Assembly: GCF_003688935.1 (NCBI RefSeq)
Contig: NZ_REGE01000001.1
Span: 186,001 to 250,000, forward strand
Direction of reading: 5' to 3'
Source of the DNA: Corynebacterium macginleyi
GTDB taxonomy: Bacteria; Actinomycetota; Actinomycetes; Mycobacteriales; Mycobacteriaceae
DNA length: 64,000 nucleotides
In this document: in pieces, positions 1 through 10,851 of the stretch
How the letters are laid out: every line of letters starts with the position of its first letter
Numbering within the stretch: the stretch's first letter is position 1
Position numbers and translations under genes: made by a program
Notes under the pieces: model-generated
Told to the model about the DNA's origin: nothing
Database searches by the model: none
Seen by the model: the letters and a program-made list of their open reading frames with translations, nothing else

Positions 1-1181
1 AAGTAGGATTCAGCCAAGTGGAAGTCCAGCGCCGGCGAGGCAAGCATGACACCGGTCATACCGCCGAAGAGGAAGGTTCCCATGAAGCCCATGACCCAAA
101 TCATCGGGGTATCCCAAGTGATGTGGCCCTTCCACATGGTGCCGACCCAGTTGAAGAACTTGACACCGGTAGGCACCGCAATAAGGAATGTCATGAACGA
201 GAAGAATGGCAGCAAAATAGCGCCGGTAACAAACAGGTGGTGTGCCCACACGGCCATAGACAGCGAACCGATGGCCAGGATGGCGAAGACCAAGCCGATG
301 TAACCAAAAACTGGCTTACGAGAGAACACCGGGACGATCTCAGAGACAACGCCGAAGAACGGCAGCGCGAGAACGTAAACCTCAGGGTGGCCGAAGAACC
401 ATAACAGGTGCTGCCACAGAATGGCACCGCCGTTAGCAGAATCGTAGATGTGGCCGCCCAGCTTGCGGTCATACAGCACGCCCAAGGCGGCTGCGGTCAG
501 CAACGGGAAGATCATCAGCACGATAACGGAGGCGGTGAAGATTGCCCAGCAGAAGACCGGCATACGGAACATGGTCATGCCCGGTGCGCGCAAGGTCAGA
601 ATGGTGGTGATCATGTTGACGGCGGAGGCAATAGTACCGACACCGGTAGCACCCACGCCGACGATCCACATATCGGCGCCGATACCGGGGGTATGCACGC
701 CATCAGCAAGCGGCATATACATTGTCCATCCGAAGTCAGCCGCACCGCCAGGGGTGACAAAGCCCAGCAGCATGACGACACCACCGAGCAGGGTAACCCA
801 GAAACCAAAGGCATTCAGACGCGGGAAGGCCACGTCCGGCGCGCCGATCTGGAGGGGCAGGATGTAGTTGCCAAAGGCCCATACCACTGGCGTAGCAAAC
901 AACAGCAGCATCACGGTGCCATGCATGGTGAACAGCTGGTTGAACTGCTCATTCGACAGGAACTGCAGACCCGGGGTAAAGAGCTCCGCACGAATCAGCA
1001 ATGCCATAAATCCACCGAGGAAAAAGAAGCTGAAAGCCATGATCATGTACATGATGCCCAGCTGCTTGTGGTCAGTGGTGGTTAAAAATACCCAAGCCTT
1101 TGAACCGGTCTTTGCTCTACCGGTTGGCTCTGGACGTGTGGGAGCGACGTAGTCGTCGACCCGTGGCGCCACAGCGGTCAT
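1..1181 (-). CDS. ctaD: Cytochrome c oxidase (aa3) subunit I, 3' end outside the window
   Basis: Catalytic subunit of the aa3 terminal oxidase, which takes electrons from the cytochrome bcc complex in the membrane and reduces oxygen to water. About 393 N-terminal residues lie in the window and the frame is open to the edge. Reading the minus strand from 1181 gives a start of [14 protein letters not shown], then TTTDHKQLG and, further on, the haem-copper signature GHPEVY and the adjacent histidine pair of AVWAHHLF that ligate CuB. The ATG at 1179-1181 has an AGGAGG ribosome site 5 nt upstream. Family length is about 575-585 residues, so roughly one third is missing. Followed across 330 bp by nrdF, as in C. 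glutamicum. Confidence 0.96.
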   Translation of the reverse strand, partial: MTAVAPRVDDYVAPTRPEPTGRAKTGSKAWVFLTTTDHKQLGIMYMIMAFSFFFLGGFMALLIRAELFTPGLQFLSNEQFNQLFTMHGTVMLLLFATPVVWAFGNYILPLQIGAPDVAFPRLNAFGFWVTLLGGVVMLLGFVTPGGAADFGWTMYMPLADGVHTPGIGADMWIVGVGATGVGTIASAVNMITTILTLRAPGMTMFRMPVFCWAIFTASVIVLMIFPLLTAAALGVLYDRKLGGHIYDSANGGAILWQHLLWFFGHPEVYVLALPFFGVVSEIVPVFSRKPVFGYIGLVFAILAIGSLSMAVWAHHLFVTGAILLPFFSFMTFLIAVPTGVKFFNWVGTMWKGHITWDTPMIWVMGFMGTFLFGGMTGVMLASPALDFHLAESY

Positions 1182-1509
1182 AGAATCCTCCTGAATAACA
1201 AAGTGTCAGCGGACTAAGTCCGCCTACACCTAGGTTTACCCCGATAATATTAGGACACTTTCCCCAGTTGTTGCCAGCTTCCCACAAAGGTCTTCCAGCT
1301 TGGCGCACTACTTCATTTACCACAACTGTCCCATAGCCCCTGCACCTGGGGCGGGCACCATTCAAGGCTTATACCCCTCGATCCTAACTGCGGTGTCACA
1401 TGTCACAAAAAATACGGTATATGCAGGTCAAAAACTGAAAAACGCACCCCCGCTCGTTATCAACCTTTCGGTTGAGTCCGAAGTGAAGGTGCGCGAGGAC
1501 TAAGAGCGG
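1182..1509. other. Intergenic region between ctaD and nrdF
   Basis: About 330 bp with no supported gene. It should hold the ctaD promoter and the nrdF transcript end. The direct repeat GTCACAT-GTCACA near 1394-1407 and a short hairpin (TCAACC-tttc-GGTTGA, 1460-1475) are visible. The hairpin is weak and has no T-run on the nrdF-sense strand, so I do not call it a terminator. Confidence 0.5.
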
Positions 1510-2505
<996 letters not shown>

Positions 2506-2629
2506 TCACTCCAATGCTTCACTGTGTAGAATTTCGAGTCCCAGCATACCCAATGCCATCGCACCTCAACCCGCCGCATCGCGCCTACGCTAAAAGCGCA
2601 CTATACAGCCAAGAAAGGACGACCACGCT

Positions 2630-3316
2630 ATGGTAAAAACCACTCCCCTATTAGGCCCTGTAGTCGACCAACTTGGCACGGATATCGTCAGTGGGAATAT
2701 GGCAGAAGGCACACGGTTTCGGCTCGAGGACATCGAAAAGCGCTTTGGCATCTCCCGCACCGTAGCGCGCGAAGCGATGCGCACGCTCGAGCATTTGGGG
2801 ATGATTTCCTCTGGGCGCAGGGTGGGCCTCAGGGTGTTGCCGCGCAGCAGCTGGGCGGTTTATGATCCAGCTATTATTTCGTGGCGGCTGGCGCACGATA
2901 AAACACGCCCGGAACAGGCCGCCCGCCTCAACGAGCTGCGCCTTGGCGTCGAGCCGGTGGCAGCCCAGCTTGCCGCGCGTAATGCCACCCCGCAGCAGCG
3001 CCGCGAATTGCTGCGGCTAGCCGGGCGCCTCGCCGAGCTCGAGACCACCCCTTCCCCACGGGTGGGCGACGAGCTCGAAACCGACCTGCAATTCCATACC
3101 ATCATCCTGGAGGCCTCCGGCAACGAGATGTTCGCGGCTTTGGCGCCGACATTGTTGGCAATGTTAAAGGGCAAGTCCGTATTTGGTTCCCGAAAGCGGG
3201 ATCCGATTCGCGGCACCGCGCAGCTACATATGGAATTAGCGCAGGAGATTAACGCTGGCGAGGCCGAAGCCGCCGAGCGTACCTCCCGCGCTATCCTGGA
3301 CCGCACTCGCTCTTAG
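2630..3316 (+). CDS. gntR1: GntR/FadR-type transcriptional regulator (GntR1-like)
   Basis: 228 residues. The N-terminal winged-helix domain (about 10-75) reads [27 protein letters not shown] when split at its helices, typical of the GntR family; the C-terminal half (about 95-220) is a helical FCD ligand domain with conserved histidine/acid pairs. In C. glutamicum the gene between nrdF and nrdE is gntR1 (cg2783), a repressor of gluconate catabolism genes that also activates ptsG; position and family support the same assignment here, by inference. Ribosome site AAAGGA precedes the ATG. The 3' end overlaps the convergent nrdE by 4 bp. The ferritin gene found beside it in C. glutamicum is absent. 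Confidence 0.85.
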   Translation: MVKTTPLLGPVVDQLGTDIVSGNMAEGTRFRLEDIEKRFGISRTVAREAMRTLEHLGMISSGRRVGLRVLPRSSWAVYDPAIISWRLAHDKTRPEQAARLNELRLGVEPVAAQLAARNATPQQRRELLRLAGRLAELETTPSPRVGDELETDLQFHTIILEASGNEMFAALAPTLLAMLKGKSVFGSRKRDPIRGTAQLHMELAQEINAGEAEAAERTSRAILDRTRS

Positions 3317-5475
3317 AGCATGCAGGAAACACAACCTTCGATCTCGGTGCCTTCCAGGGCCATCTGACGAACGCGAATATAGTATAAGGTCTTAATGCCC
3401 TTGCGCCAAGCGTAAATCTGCGCTTTATTGACATCGCGAGTGGTAGCAGTGTCCTTGAAGAACAGCGTCAACGATAGCCCCTGGTCCACGTACTTGGTGG
3501 CTGCAGCATAGGTATCGACGATCTTCTCGTAGCCAATTTCGTAAGAGTCCTTGAAATACTCCAAGTTGTCATTGTCCATATGCGCGGCTGGGTAGTACAC
3601 GCGGCCAATCTTGCCTTCCTTGCGGATTTCAATCTTGGAAGCAATCGGGTGGATGGACGAAGTCGAATTGTTGATATAGGAAATCGAGCCCGTCGGCGGC
3701 ACCGCCTGCAGGTTGCGGTTGTAGAGCCCGTGCTTGGCGACGTCCTCCTTCAACAGCGCCCAGTCCTCTGCGGTGGGTGTGTAGACCGAGGAGGCATCGA
3801 AAAGAGCCTTAACCTTTTCCGTGCGCGGCTGGAAATCCGCTGGATCGTAGGAGTCGAAGAACTCGCCGGTAGCGTAGTCGGATTCCGCAAACTCACTAAA
3901 GGTCGTGCCGCGTTCGCGGGCAATCTTATTGGAAGCGCGCAGTGCGGCATACATGATGGCCGCGAAGTAGGCGTTGGTAAAATCCAGCCCCTCCTCGGAG
4001 CCGTACTCGATGCGCTCGCGGCCCAGGTATCCGTGCAGGTTCATCTGGCCCAAGCCGATGGCATGCGAGTCATCGTTGCCCTTGCGCACGGACGGCACGG
4101 AATCGATAGAGGTCTTATCCGCCACGGAGGTCAGTCCACGAATCGCTGTCTCCACCGTCTGGGAGAAGTTCGGCGAATCCATGGTCATGGCTATGTTCAG
4201 CGAACCTAGGTTGCAGGAAATATCATTGCCCACCTGGTCATAAGACAGGTCCGCGTTGAGTTCCGATGGGGAATTAACCTGCAGGATCTCCGAGCACAGG
4301 TTGGACATATTGATCCGGGAGGTCTTGACCGGGTTGGCGCGGTTTACCGTATCTTCGAACATCATGTAGGGGTAACCGGACTCGAATTGCAGCTCCGCCA
4401 CGGTTTGGAAAAAATGGCGCGCGTTAATCTTCTTCTTGCGAATGCGCGGATCTTCAACCATTTCTTCGTAATGCTCGGTAATGGAGATATCGCCGAAGGC
4501 CTTGCCGTAAACGCGTTCGACATCGTATGGCGAGAACAGGTACATATCGTCATTGTTCTTAGCAAGCTCGAAAGTGATATCAGGAATCACCACGCCCAAG
4601 GACAGCGTCTTAATGCGGATCTTTTCATCTGCGTTCTCACGCTTGGTGTCGAGGAAGTTCATGATATCTGGATGATGGGCGTTGAGGTACACCGCTCCTG
4701 CCCCCTGGCGTGCGCCCAGCTGGTTAGCATAGGAGAACGCATCCTCCAGCATCTTCATCACCGGGATGACACCAGAGGATTGGTTCTCGATGTGCTTAAT
4801 AGGCGCGCCGGATTCGCGGATATTGGACAGCAGCAGCGCAACACCGCCACCACGCTTAGACAGCTGCAGCGCGGAGTTGATGGAGCGACCAATGGATTCC
4901 ATGTTGTCTTCAATGCGCAACAGGAAGCAGGAGACCAATTCGCCGCGTTGTTGCTTTCCGGCATTCAAGAAGGTCGGCGTAGCCGGTTGGAAGCGGCCAG
5001 TCATGATCTCATCGACGAGGCGCTCTGCTAGCTCACAATCGCCATCACCCAGGAAAAGCGCCGTCATAGAGACGCGGTCCTCAAAGCGTTCGAGGTACCG
5101 GCGGCCGTCGAATGTCTTCAGGGTATAGCTGGTGTAGTACTTATAGGCACCAAGGAAGGACTTGAAGCGGAATTTATAAGAATAGGCGCGTTTGAATAAG
5201 GACTTGATAAATTCGAAGTCATAAGCCTCAATGACCGCAGGAGCATAGTACTTGTTGCGCACCAGATAACCGATCTTTTCTTCCAGGTCATGGAAGTACA
5301 CCGTGTTCTGATTAACGTGCTGCAAAAAGAACTGGTTAGCGGCCTCGCGGTCCTTATCAAACTGAATCTTGCCATCTCCATCGTAGAGATTCAGCATGGC
5401 ATTCAACGCGTGGTAATCCAGCTGCTCTTGCGGCGATACTGGCTCTGCTACTGTCTTTCCCAATTGCTTACTCAA
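3313..5475 (-). CDS. nrdE: Class Ib ribonucleoside-diphosphate reductase, alpha (catalytic) subunit
   Basis: 720 residues, the normal NrdE length. It holds the active site that reduces NDPs to dNDPs. Seen: the N-terminal NrdE domain, [19 protein letters not shown] and SNLCSEILQ (redox cysteines), [25 protein letters not shown]-type core [23 protein letters not shown], and the C-terminal thioredoxin-reactive cysteine pair in [10 protein letters not shown]. The start is TTG at 5473-5475, with AAAGG about 11 nt upstream. Last gene of nrdHIE; 51 bp separate it from nrdI. Expression is expected to follow the tandem NrdR boxes before nrdH. Confidence 0.97.
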   Translation of the reverse strand: MSKQLGKTVAEPVSPQEQLDYHALNAMLNLYDGDGKIQFDKDREAANQFFLQHVNQNTVYFHDLEEKIGYLVRNKYYAPAVIEAYDFEFIKSLFKRAYSYKFRFKSFLGAYKYYTSYTLKTFDGRRYLERFEDRVSMTALFLGDGDCELAERLVDEIMTGRFQPATPTFLNAGKQQRGELVSCFLLRIEDNMESIGRSINSALQLSKRGGGVALLLSNIRESGAPIKHIENQSSGVIPVMKMLEDAFSYANQLGARQGAGAVYLNAHHPDIMNFLDTKRENADEKIRIKTLSLGVVIPDITFELAKNNDDMYLFSPYDVERVYGKAFGDISITEHYEEMVEDPRIRKKKINARHFFQTVAELQFESGYPYMMFEDTVNRANPVKTSRINMSNLCSEILQVNSPSELNADLSYDQVGNDISCNLGSLNIAMTMDSPNFSQTVETAIRGLTSVADKTSIDSVPSVRKGNDDSHAIGLGQMNLHGYLGRERIEYGSEEGLDFTNAYFAAIMYAALRASNKIARERGTTFSEFAESDYATGEFFDSYDPADFQPRTEKVKALFDASSVYTPTAEDWALLKEDVAKHGLYNRNLQAVPPTGSISYINNSTSSIHPIASKIEIRKEGKIGRVYYPAAHMDNDNLEYFKDSYEIGYEKIVDTYAAATKYVDQGLSLTLFFKDTATTRDVNKAQIYAWRKGIKTLYYIRVRQMALEGTEIEGCVSCML

Positions 5476-5526
5476 AGCTGACGCGGCCTTTCTTAAATTA
5501 GGATCTATAGGTGTGTCGCACCACGG

Positions 5527-5961
5527 CTAGGCTGCCGCATCCAGTCCCAGCAAGGAGGCGTTAGCCAGCAAACCTTCGCGACAAATCTTTATATCTTCAT
5601 CGTTGCCGAGCAATTCGAAACGATATACATAGGGCACCTTACATTTGGCGCTGATGACGTCACCAGCTTTACCAAAATCGGCACCGAAGTTGCTATTTCC
5701 CCCAGCGATAACCGCCCGAATAAGACCGCGGTTGTGCTCATTGTTAAGGAATCTAATCACCTGCACCGGTACGGGCCGGGAGTTTTGGTGACTAATGGAG
5801 GCACCCCCGCCGTAAGTAGGACATACTAAGACGAAAGGCTCATCGACCACTAGCGGCTCCTCAGTGCGGCGAAGGGGGATTCGTGCGCTAGGAAAACCTA
5901 GCTTCTGCACAAACCGGTGCGTATTTTCCGTAGTAGAGGAAAAATACACGACCAACATCAT
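5527..5961 (-). CDS. nrdI: Flavodoxin-like NrdI, ribonucleotide reductase maturation
   Basis: 144 residues. NrdI is a flavoprotein that activates the manganese cofactor of NrdF. The FMN phosphate loop is [17 protein letters not shown] (residues 4-20); later flavin-contact segments are CPTYGGG and [24 protein letters not shown] lies 5 nt before the ATG pair at the start. It sits 21 bp after nrdH and 51 bp before nrdE, the usual nrdHIE order. Confidence 0.95.
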   Translation of the reverse strand: MMLVVYFSSTTENTHRFVQKLGFPSARIPLRRTEEPLVVDEPFVLVCPTYGGGASISHQNSRPVPVQVIRFLNNEHNRGLIRAVIAGGNSNFGADFGKAGDVISAKCKVPYVYRFELLGNDEDIKICREGLLANASLLGLDAAA

Positions 5962-5982
5962 GGCACCTCCTTCCCCGGCTAA

Positions 5983-6222
5983 TTACGCAGAGGCGGCTAG
6001 TACTGCGAGGTTCTTGATGCGGTCAGGACGGAAGCCAGACCAGTGCTCTCCGTGTGCTTCCACGACTGGTGCCTGGACGTAGCCTAAAGCCATAATGTAG
6101 TCGCGGGCCTCGTTGTCCACGGTAACATCTACCACGCTATATTCCAGGCCCGCGCGGTCAAGAGCTTTCTTGGTGGCATTGCACTGAACGCAGGCAGGCT
6201 TGGTGTAGACGGTGATAGACAT
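5983..6222 (-). CDS. nrdH: Glutaredoxin-like NrdH redoxin
   Basis: 79 residues. Small glutaredoxin-fold protein reduced by thioredoxin reductase; it supplies electrons to NrdE. The redox motif is C11-V-Q-C14 in YTKPACVQCNATKKAL, followed by the NrdH-typical QAPVV and WSGFRPDRI. First gene of nrdHIE, with GGGAG 6 nt before the ATG. The promoter region upstream contains two NrdR boxes. Confidence 0.95.
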   Translation of the reverse strand: MSITVYTKPACVQCNATKKALDRAGLEYSVVDVTVDNEARDYIMALGYVQAPVVEAHGEHWSGFRPDRIKNLAVLAASA

Positions 6223-6327
6223 AAAAACTCCCTAAAATCCCTTTCCGAGTTGTTTTTTGCCCGTGGAAAGCGGTGGCGCCGACCTTTTCTCAGGCCGATT
6301 CCTGCACCACTCCGAGCGACACCTACG

Positions 6328-6375
6328 ACACTATACTTTGGGGGAATTGACTGCAACTAACACAATATATAGTAG
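6328..6375 (-). promoter_or_regulatory. Tandem NrdR boxes upstream of nrdHIE
   Basis: Two 16-bp sites (6328-6343 and 6360-6375) flank a 16-bp linker. The known core is CwAtATaTwG. Core 2 at 6363-6372 is CAATATATAG, a full match; core 1 at 6331-6340 is CTATACTTTG, 8 of 10. The core-to-core distance is 32 bp, three helical turns, as in known NrdR-regulated promoters. They end about 106 bp before nrdH, so NrdR would repress nrdHIE when dATP is plentiful. Confidence 0.85.
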
Positions 6376-6497
6376 TTACACCCGTGGTATTCCCAGGCGG
6401 ACTAAGGGTGAGACCCCACATGTTGACCGCCCTGACATCCAACCATGAAACTACACGCCTGACATTCCTGCAGATTTACCTTCTGTTCACCTAGACA

Positions 6498-6513
6498 TGT
6501 GTTAAAGTTCACA
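6498..6513. promoter_or_regulatory. Possible GlxR (cAMP receptor) site
   Basis: TGTGTTAAAGTTCACA compared with the corynebacterial GlxR consensus TGTGANNTANNTCACA: both outer TGTG/CACA arms fit, two inner positions do not. It lies between the rpmJ terminator and the nrdHIE promoter, far (about 275 bp) from nrdH. A chance match is possible. Confidence 0.35.
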
Positions 6514-6535
6514 TTCTGGCCCTAAACGGTAGTAA

Positions 6536-6582
6536 CAAAAAATCCGCCCCACTCCGAATAATTGGAGGAGGCGGATTTTCTT
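6536..6582. terminator. Intrinsic terminator downstream of rpmJ
   Basis: Stem AATCCGCC (6541-6548) pairs with GGCGGATT (6570-6577), extended inside by CACTCC/GGAG pairing. A-run on the left and T-run on the right make it work in both directions: it ends rpmJ from the right and any transcript arriving from the left. Confidence 0.8.
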
Positions 6583-6591
6583 AAGTTTCAC

Positions 6592-6714
6592 TTAGCCCTG
6601 ACGAGCTTTGAAACGTGGATCCTTCTTGTTGATCACGAAGACCTTACCGTGGCGGCGAATAACCTGGGCGCCCGGCTTCTTCTTCAGCGACCGAAGGGAC
6701 TTACGGACCTTCAT
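6592..6714 (-). CDS. rpmJ: 50S ribosomal protein L36, cysteine-free (zinc-independent) form
   Basis: 40 residues, [15 protein letters not shown] at the N-terminus and [12 protein letters not shown] at the C-terminus. L36 is a small protein of the large ribosomal subunit. The classical form has a Cys/Cys/Cys/His zinc knot; this one has no cysteine, so it is the C-minus paralogue, which in other actinobacteria replaces the zinc form when zinc is scarce. AAAGGAG precedes the ATG. No Zur-like palindrome was seen in the ~125 bp upstream. A strong terminator follows. Confidence 0.94.
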   Translation of the reverse strand: MKVRKSLRSLKKKPGAQVIRRHGKVFVINKKDPRFKARQG

Positions 6715-6840
6715 CGGGCGCTCCTTTCGTTATGCGCAATCTACATGCGGTTGAATAAATAAAGCACGGACTGGGAAGCCCAGCCATGACACGAGGAGAA
6801 ACTTTACCCCACCCGGCCACCAAGACCAAAACACTCAGGC

Positions 6841-8190
6841 TCAACGGGGTGCGGGCTCTCGCGAGTAGCAGGATTTCATCTCCTCACCTACTTCATCCAG
6901 GCTACGTCCCATGGTCTCTGGCACCAAAATACGGGTGTAGCCGATGGCGATGAGCCCCAGCACGCCGAAGACCGCAAAGGCCACCGGGCCGGTGAGCCAC
7001 TCCACCAACGGCAGGAAGTACTGAGCCACGGCCCAGTTAGTTGCCCACAGCGAAAGCCCGGCGATGCCCATTCCCAGGCCACGGACCTGCAGAGGTACGA
7101 GTTCCGAGATCAGCAGCCAGGTCGTCGGTGATACCGCTGCTTGCTGGAAGGCGATGAACGAGGCCATAAATACGAGTGAGACCATCGCCATCATGGTGGA
7201 ATCTGCAGCGTGTGAGTACGCGACGGACAAGATGAATAACGAAATCACGTTGCCGGTCAAGCCGATGAGGAGCAGTCGCTTACGGCCGATACGATCGACC
7301 ATCTTGAGGCCCACCCAGCAGGCGATGACAGAGACTACGCCAATGACAATCGAGGTATAGACCGAGTTTGTGGTAGAAATTCCCACCTGGCTCATCATGG
7401 TGGGCGCGAAATAGACGATGGCATTAACACCAGTAATCTGCTGTGTCAGCCCCATTAACATAGCGAGCAATACTGTCACCCGCATCCAGCGATTGGCCTT
7501 CAGTGCCTTCCACTCGGAGCCACTGGACCGGCGCGCCGTTTCCTGAGATGTCAACTCAGCCAGATCCATACCGGCCCGGCCGGCAACTTCACGAGCTCGT
7601 TCCATCTTGCTGTGCGTGGCCAACCAGACTGGGGTTTCTGGCAAAAAAAACATGCCCACGACAAGGGCGACACCCGGTACGGCTGCAAGCCCTAGCATCC
7701 ATTCCCAGCTTTCTGCGGGCGCGAGGGCCGAATTTACCAGGTAGGCCAAGAGCTGGCCCACCACAATCAGCAAGGTATTCAGGGAAACCATGCGCCCGCG
7801 GATCTTGGCCGGCACCATCTCCGAAATATACATGGGCGAAACAATCGATACCGCACCAACGGCACAGCCCAGGAAGGTACGGGCCGTGGCTAGCATAGTC
7901 ACCGATCCAGCCAACGCACACCAGATGGAACCCAAAACAAAAATGAGGCCTCCGGCGATCAGCGTAAAGCGGCGACCAAACCGGTTAGCAATACGCCCGG
8001 CGGTCAACGCACCCACCGCAGCCCCCACCAGCAGCATAGAGGTCACCCATCCCTCTTGGTGGGCGGTCATATTAAATTCCGGGGTGATATACAGCAAAGC
8101 ACCAGACATCACGCCGGTGTCGTATCCAAATAATAAACCGCCAAGGGCGGCAATTGCCGCAACTACCTTGACATAACTTTCTTTATTCAC
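6841..8190 (-). CDS. MFS sugar/polyol proton symporter (sugar porter family)
   Basis: 449 residues with about 12 membrane segments. Family signatures: [17 protein letters not shown] in TM1, [10 protein letters not shown] between TM2 and TM3, PETPVWL after TM6, QQITGVNAI in TM7, [10 protein letters not shown], and [11 protein letters not shown] at the C-terminus. Probably imports a hexose or polyol such as inositol; the substrate cannot be read from sequence. The frame stays open upstream through the antisense of nadE, but homology begins at [14 protein letters not shown], so I start at the GTG at 8188-8190. That leaves only 27 bp to the divergent nadE start, so its promoter must overlap nadE control sequences or lie inside nadE. 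No clear ribosome site. Confidence 0.85.
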   Translation of the reverse strand: MNKESYVKVVAAIAALGGLLFGYDTGVMSGALLYITPEFNMTAHQEGWVTSMLLVGAAVGALTAGRIANRFGRRFTLIAGGLIFVLGSIWCALAGSVTMLATARTFLGCAVGAVSIVSPMYISEMVPAKIRGRMVSLNTLLIVVGQLLAYLVNSALAPAESWEWMLGLAAVPGVALVVGMFFLPETPVWLATHSKMERAREVAGRAGMDLAELTSQETARRSSGSEWKALKANRWMRVTVLLAMLMGLTQQITGVNAIVYFAPTMMSQVGISTTNSVYTSIVIGVVSVIACWVGLKMVDRIGRKRLLLIGLTGNVISLFILSVAYSHAADSTMMAMVSLVFMASFIAFQQAAVSPTTWLLISELVPLQVRGLGMGIAGLSLWATNWAVAQYFLPLVEWLTGPVAFAVFGVLGLIAIGYTRILVPETMGRSLDEVGEEMKSCYSREPAPR

Positions 8191-8217
8191 AACACGCAAT
8201 TGTGTCAGGAGACTACG

Positions 8218-9039
8218 ATGGACGTCATGTCGCCCGATGCCGAAAACTTGCAACAATCCATCATAAAGCAGCTGGATGTACGCCCCTTTATCGATCCAGA
8301 AGAAGAAATCACCCGCCGGGTGAATTTCCTCGTGGAATACCTGGATAAGACCCATGCTAGCGGCTACGTGTTGGGCATTTCCGGTGGCCAGGATTCTACC
8401 TTGGCGGGAAAGCTCACCCAGCTGGCAGTAGAGCGAGTAGACGGCGCCGAATTCTGGGCCGTACGCCTGCCCCACGGCACGCAGGCGGATGAAGACGATG
8501 CCCAGATCGCGTTGGATTTCATTCGCCCCGATCATCGGCTCACTGTAGATATTCAACCGGCCACCGCGGCGCTAAGCCGAGAGGTAGCGCGCGCTGTAGT
8601 CCAAGATACTTTGAATGATTTCAATCGCGGCAACGCCAAGGCACGCATGCGCATGACCGCTCAATATGCTATCGCCGGCGAGCTCGGTGCGCTCGTTGTA
8701 GGAACGGATCACGCCGCGGAAAACGTCACCGGGTTCTACACCAAGTGGGGCGATGGCGCGGCGGACTTACTCCCTTTGGCAGGACTGAATAAACGCCAAG
8801 GCGCGGCATTGCTCAAGCACCTAGGAGCGCCAGAGTCCACCTGGGCCAAGGTCCCTACCGCAGACTTGGAAGACGATAAGCCACAGCTTCCCGATGAAGA
8901 GGCACTCGGCGTCACCTACGCCTACATCGATGACTATCTAGAAGGCAAGGCGGTTCCCGATGCCGCTCGCGAGCGCATCGAGACCCTGTGGCGCCGCGGC
9001 GAGCATAAACGCCAAATGCCGCAAGGGCCAACCGTCTAA
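8218..9039 (+). CDS. nadE: NH3-dependent NAD+ synthetase
   Basis: 273 residues. Adenylates nicotinic acid adenine dinucleotide and amidates it with ammonia to give NAD+. The PP-loop is [13 protein letters not shown] (about residues 48-60); further signatures are [18 protein letters not shown] and [21 protein letters not shown]. It has no N-terminal glutaminase domain, so it is the ammonia-dependent type. Start is the ATG at 8218 with AGGAG 7 nt upstream; an in-frame GTG at 8200 lacks a ribosome site. Divergent from the sugar porter. Confidence 0.95.
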   Translation: MDVMSPDAENLQQSIIKQLDVRPFIDPEEEITRRVNFLVEYLDKTHASGYVLGISGGQDSTLAGKLTQLAVERVDGAEFWAVRLPHGTQADEDDAQIALDFIRPDHRLTVDIQPATAALSREVARAVVQDTLNDFNRGNAKARMRMTAQYAIAGELGALVVGTDHAAENVTGFYTKWGDGAADLLPLAGLNKRQGAALLKHLGAPESTWAKVPTADLEDDKPQLPDEEALGVTYAYIDDYLEGKAVPDAARERIETLWRRGEHKRQMPQGPTV

Positions 9040-9964
9040 ACAGATTGGCCGGCACCTCAAGCGTGGCAAATATTGCACGTTCCAGCGCCCATTTACGATT
9101 CGCACGAGGCGTAAGCGCGTGCGCAGCCAATGGGTGCAGGTGGTGCATGGAATCCAGGTCTTAATATCCACCGGTAGACCACAGCCATGGAAGATGTCTT
9201 CTATGTCCTCTATATAAGGCGCCCAAACAGCGCCAACATGTCCAGGTCTGTATACGGTGTCCACGGTGAGAAGCGGGATCAGTCATGATGCCGCCCTCGG
9301 CAGCAAGAGCCCGTTGCCCGCCCGCAGGCCACCGTGGATGCACGCGGTCACCATAGATAAACACAGCGCCACGTCCCAGCTATGGGCGACACTCGCGCCG
9401 CAGACCAACTAGACCGGGTCCTGCTGCAAGGTACTGATCCCGGTCGGCTCCGCATAGGAAAGCGCACACTGCTGGGTATCGAATTCACCTCATTTATTCG
9501 CGGAAGTGCATTCCTGTTCCACGATGCCAACGAGAACTCCCCCTCCCTATACACGGTGTGCCACCGAAAAATCAGCACCCGGACGATGCATACAAGCGAG
9601 CTAGGCGCCCATTGCCACGCCGCCGCCGTGGGGGCTACCTCGTCGGTGCGCTCTGTAACGATTTCCTTGTCATTAACGCTAAATAGTGTGGCAACCGCAT
9701 CCGGGGCTTCACCCAGCCACCGGAGACTGGCTGCCTCACCACCATCTTGGTCTCAGTAGCGTACCTTCTTTGCAAATGTCTTCACATTGACCAGCACAAC
9801 TGGTTGGGTAACACACCGGGTGAGGACCAAAACCTTGAATTACGTGTTTTTGTATCGCATCTGACAACATTTTTCACATAATTCGTTGGCCCGCAGCTAA
9901 TTAAGATGCTACATTGAGAGCGTTTACTGAACGGTAATTTTTCTCCCAGTCGAAAAGAATAATT
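9040..9964. other. Gene-poor region (925 bp) between nadE and the SGNH pair
   Basis: No gene supported on either strand. Open frames here (the longest is 125 codons, plus strand, 9382-9759) have no recognisable motif or convincing ribosome site and unlikely residue composition. It may be decayed coding sequence: on the minus strand 9560-9750 a stretch reads like protein (WLGEAPDAVATLFSVNDKEI) but cannot be assigned. The last 100 bp become A+T-rich and should hold the promoter of the first SGNH hydrolase. Confidence 0.5.
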
Positions 9965-10810
9965 ATGATCGGAAATAAGAGCATCAAGAAAAAGATCGCC
10001 AGCGGTCTCCTCGCGCTTGGCACAGCCTTGACGATGGCCCAGTCTGCCAACGCGGCAGAAACACATGGCAAGGAAATGGTCACCTTTGGTGACTCTTTCT
10101 CTGCTAACGGTGGCGCCCAAGGGGACCGCGCGGCGGCAAGCCCTTTCTTGGCCTCCCTACCCCTGCCACCCGTGTGCAAAAATGACAATCACAACTGGGC
10201 GCACCAAACTGCCCGGAATCTCGGCTATAGCCTTGCAGACTACACGTGCAACGGAACCAATTACACGATAGCTGCCTACATCGAACACGCAGTACGTTCC
10301 GGCAATATCGGCCCCAATACGAAGGAAGTAACCTTAATGTATGGCGGCTTACAGCCTGACACTTACGTCGATACACTAGCTAACGCTACTCTCCCAAACA
10401 TCCCCAAGGGCTCGAACTTCCGCGGGTTCCTGGCTGCACAGTTCCACAGGATTCGGTCCGCAGCTCCGAATGCCCGCATCACGATGGTCAATTACGTCCC
10501 AATGACAGTAAATGACACCCTCTGTGTAATTCACAGCAACCTACTAAAGCTGCCGCTGTCCTTCCCAGGCGCTACTCGCGCAGAAGAAGAGTTCAACCGC
10601 GAAATTGGACGTGCCGCTGGTTCGCTTGGCGTAAACTTCATCGACCTACACAACCAGGCAAAGACCCATGATCCTTGCCAGCCTGACACAAGCCAGCGAT
10701 GGGCAGTCGCGGTTAGGACCCCCACGGCTCCTTCCGTAATGCCAATGCACCCAACTGATGTTGGACACACAGGAATGGCAGGCATTATTACGAATAGCCT
10801 TAAGAACTAG
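9965..10810 (+). CDS. Secreted SGNH/GDSL-type hydrolase, block III degenerate
   Basis: 281 residues. A Sec signal peptide (KKK, hydrophobic core, cleavage after ANA at residue 30) sends it outside. Block I is GDSFSANG with the nucleophile S44; block V is HPTDVGHTGMA with H262. The residue three before H262 is not Asp, so a Ser-His dyad would be expected. The oxyanion motif GxND is replaced by G127-G-L-Q130, losing the Asn, which casts doubt on activity. Cysteines (C71, C95 and two near the end) suggest disulfides. Family members are secreted lipases/esterases; substrate unknown. A second, better preserved copy follows 41 bp downstream. Confidence 0.78.
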   Translation: MIGNKSIKKKIASGLLALGTALTMAQSANAAETHGKEMVTFGDSFSANGGAQGDRAAASPFLASLPLPPVCKNDNHNWAHQTARNLGYSLADYTCNGTNYTIAAYIEHAVRSGNIGPNTKEVTLMYGGLQPDTYVDTLANATLPNIPKGSNFRGFLAAQFHRIRSAAPNARITMVNYVPMTVNDTLCVIHSNLLKLPLSFPGATRAEEEFNREIGRAAGSLGVNFIDLHNQAKTHDPCQPDTSQRWAVAVRTPTAPSVMPMHPTDVGHTGMAGIITNSLKN

Positions 10811-10851
10811 ACCCCGCCCCCAATTCCATGGAAGTAAAAATCGGAGGTAAG

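Noticed and set aside
1460..1475. Hairpin after nrdF as terminator
   Set aside because: Six-pair stem with no T-run on the relevant strand.
8191..8556. 366-bp upstream extension of the sugar-porter frame
   Set aside because: It is antisense to nadE and has no sugar-porter similarity; homology starts at the GTG at 8190.
9382..9759. 125-codon open frame after nadE
   Set aside because: No motif, no ribosome site, odd composition; left as unassigned DNA.
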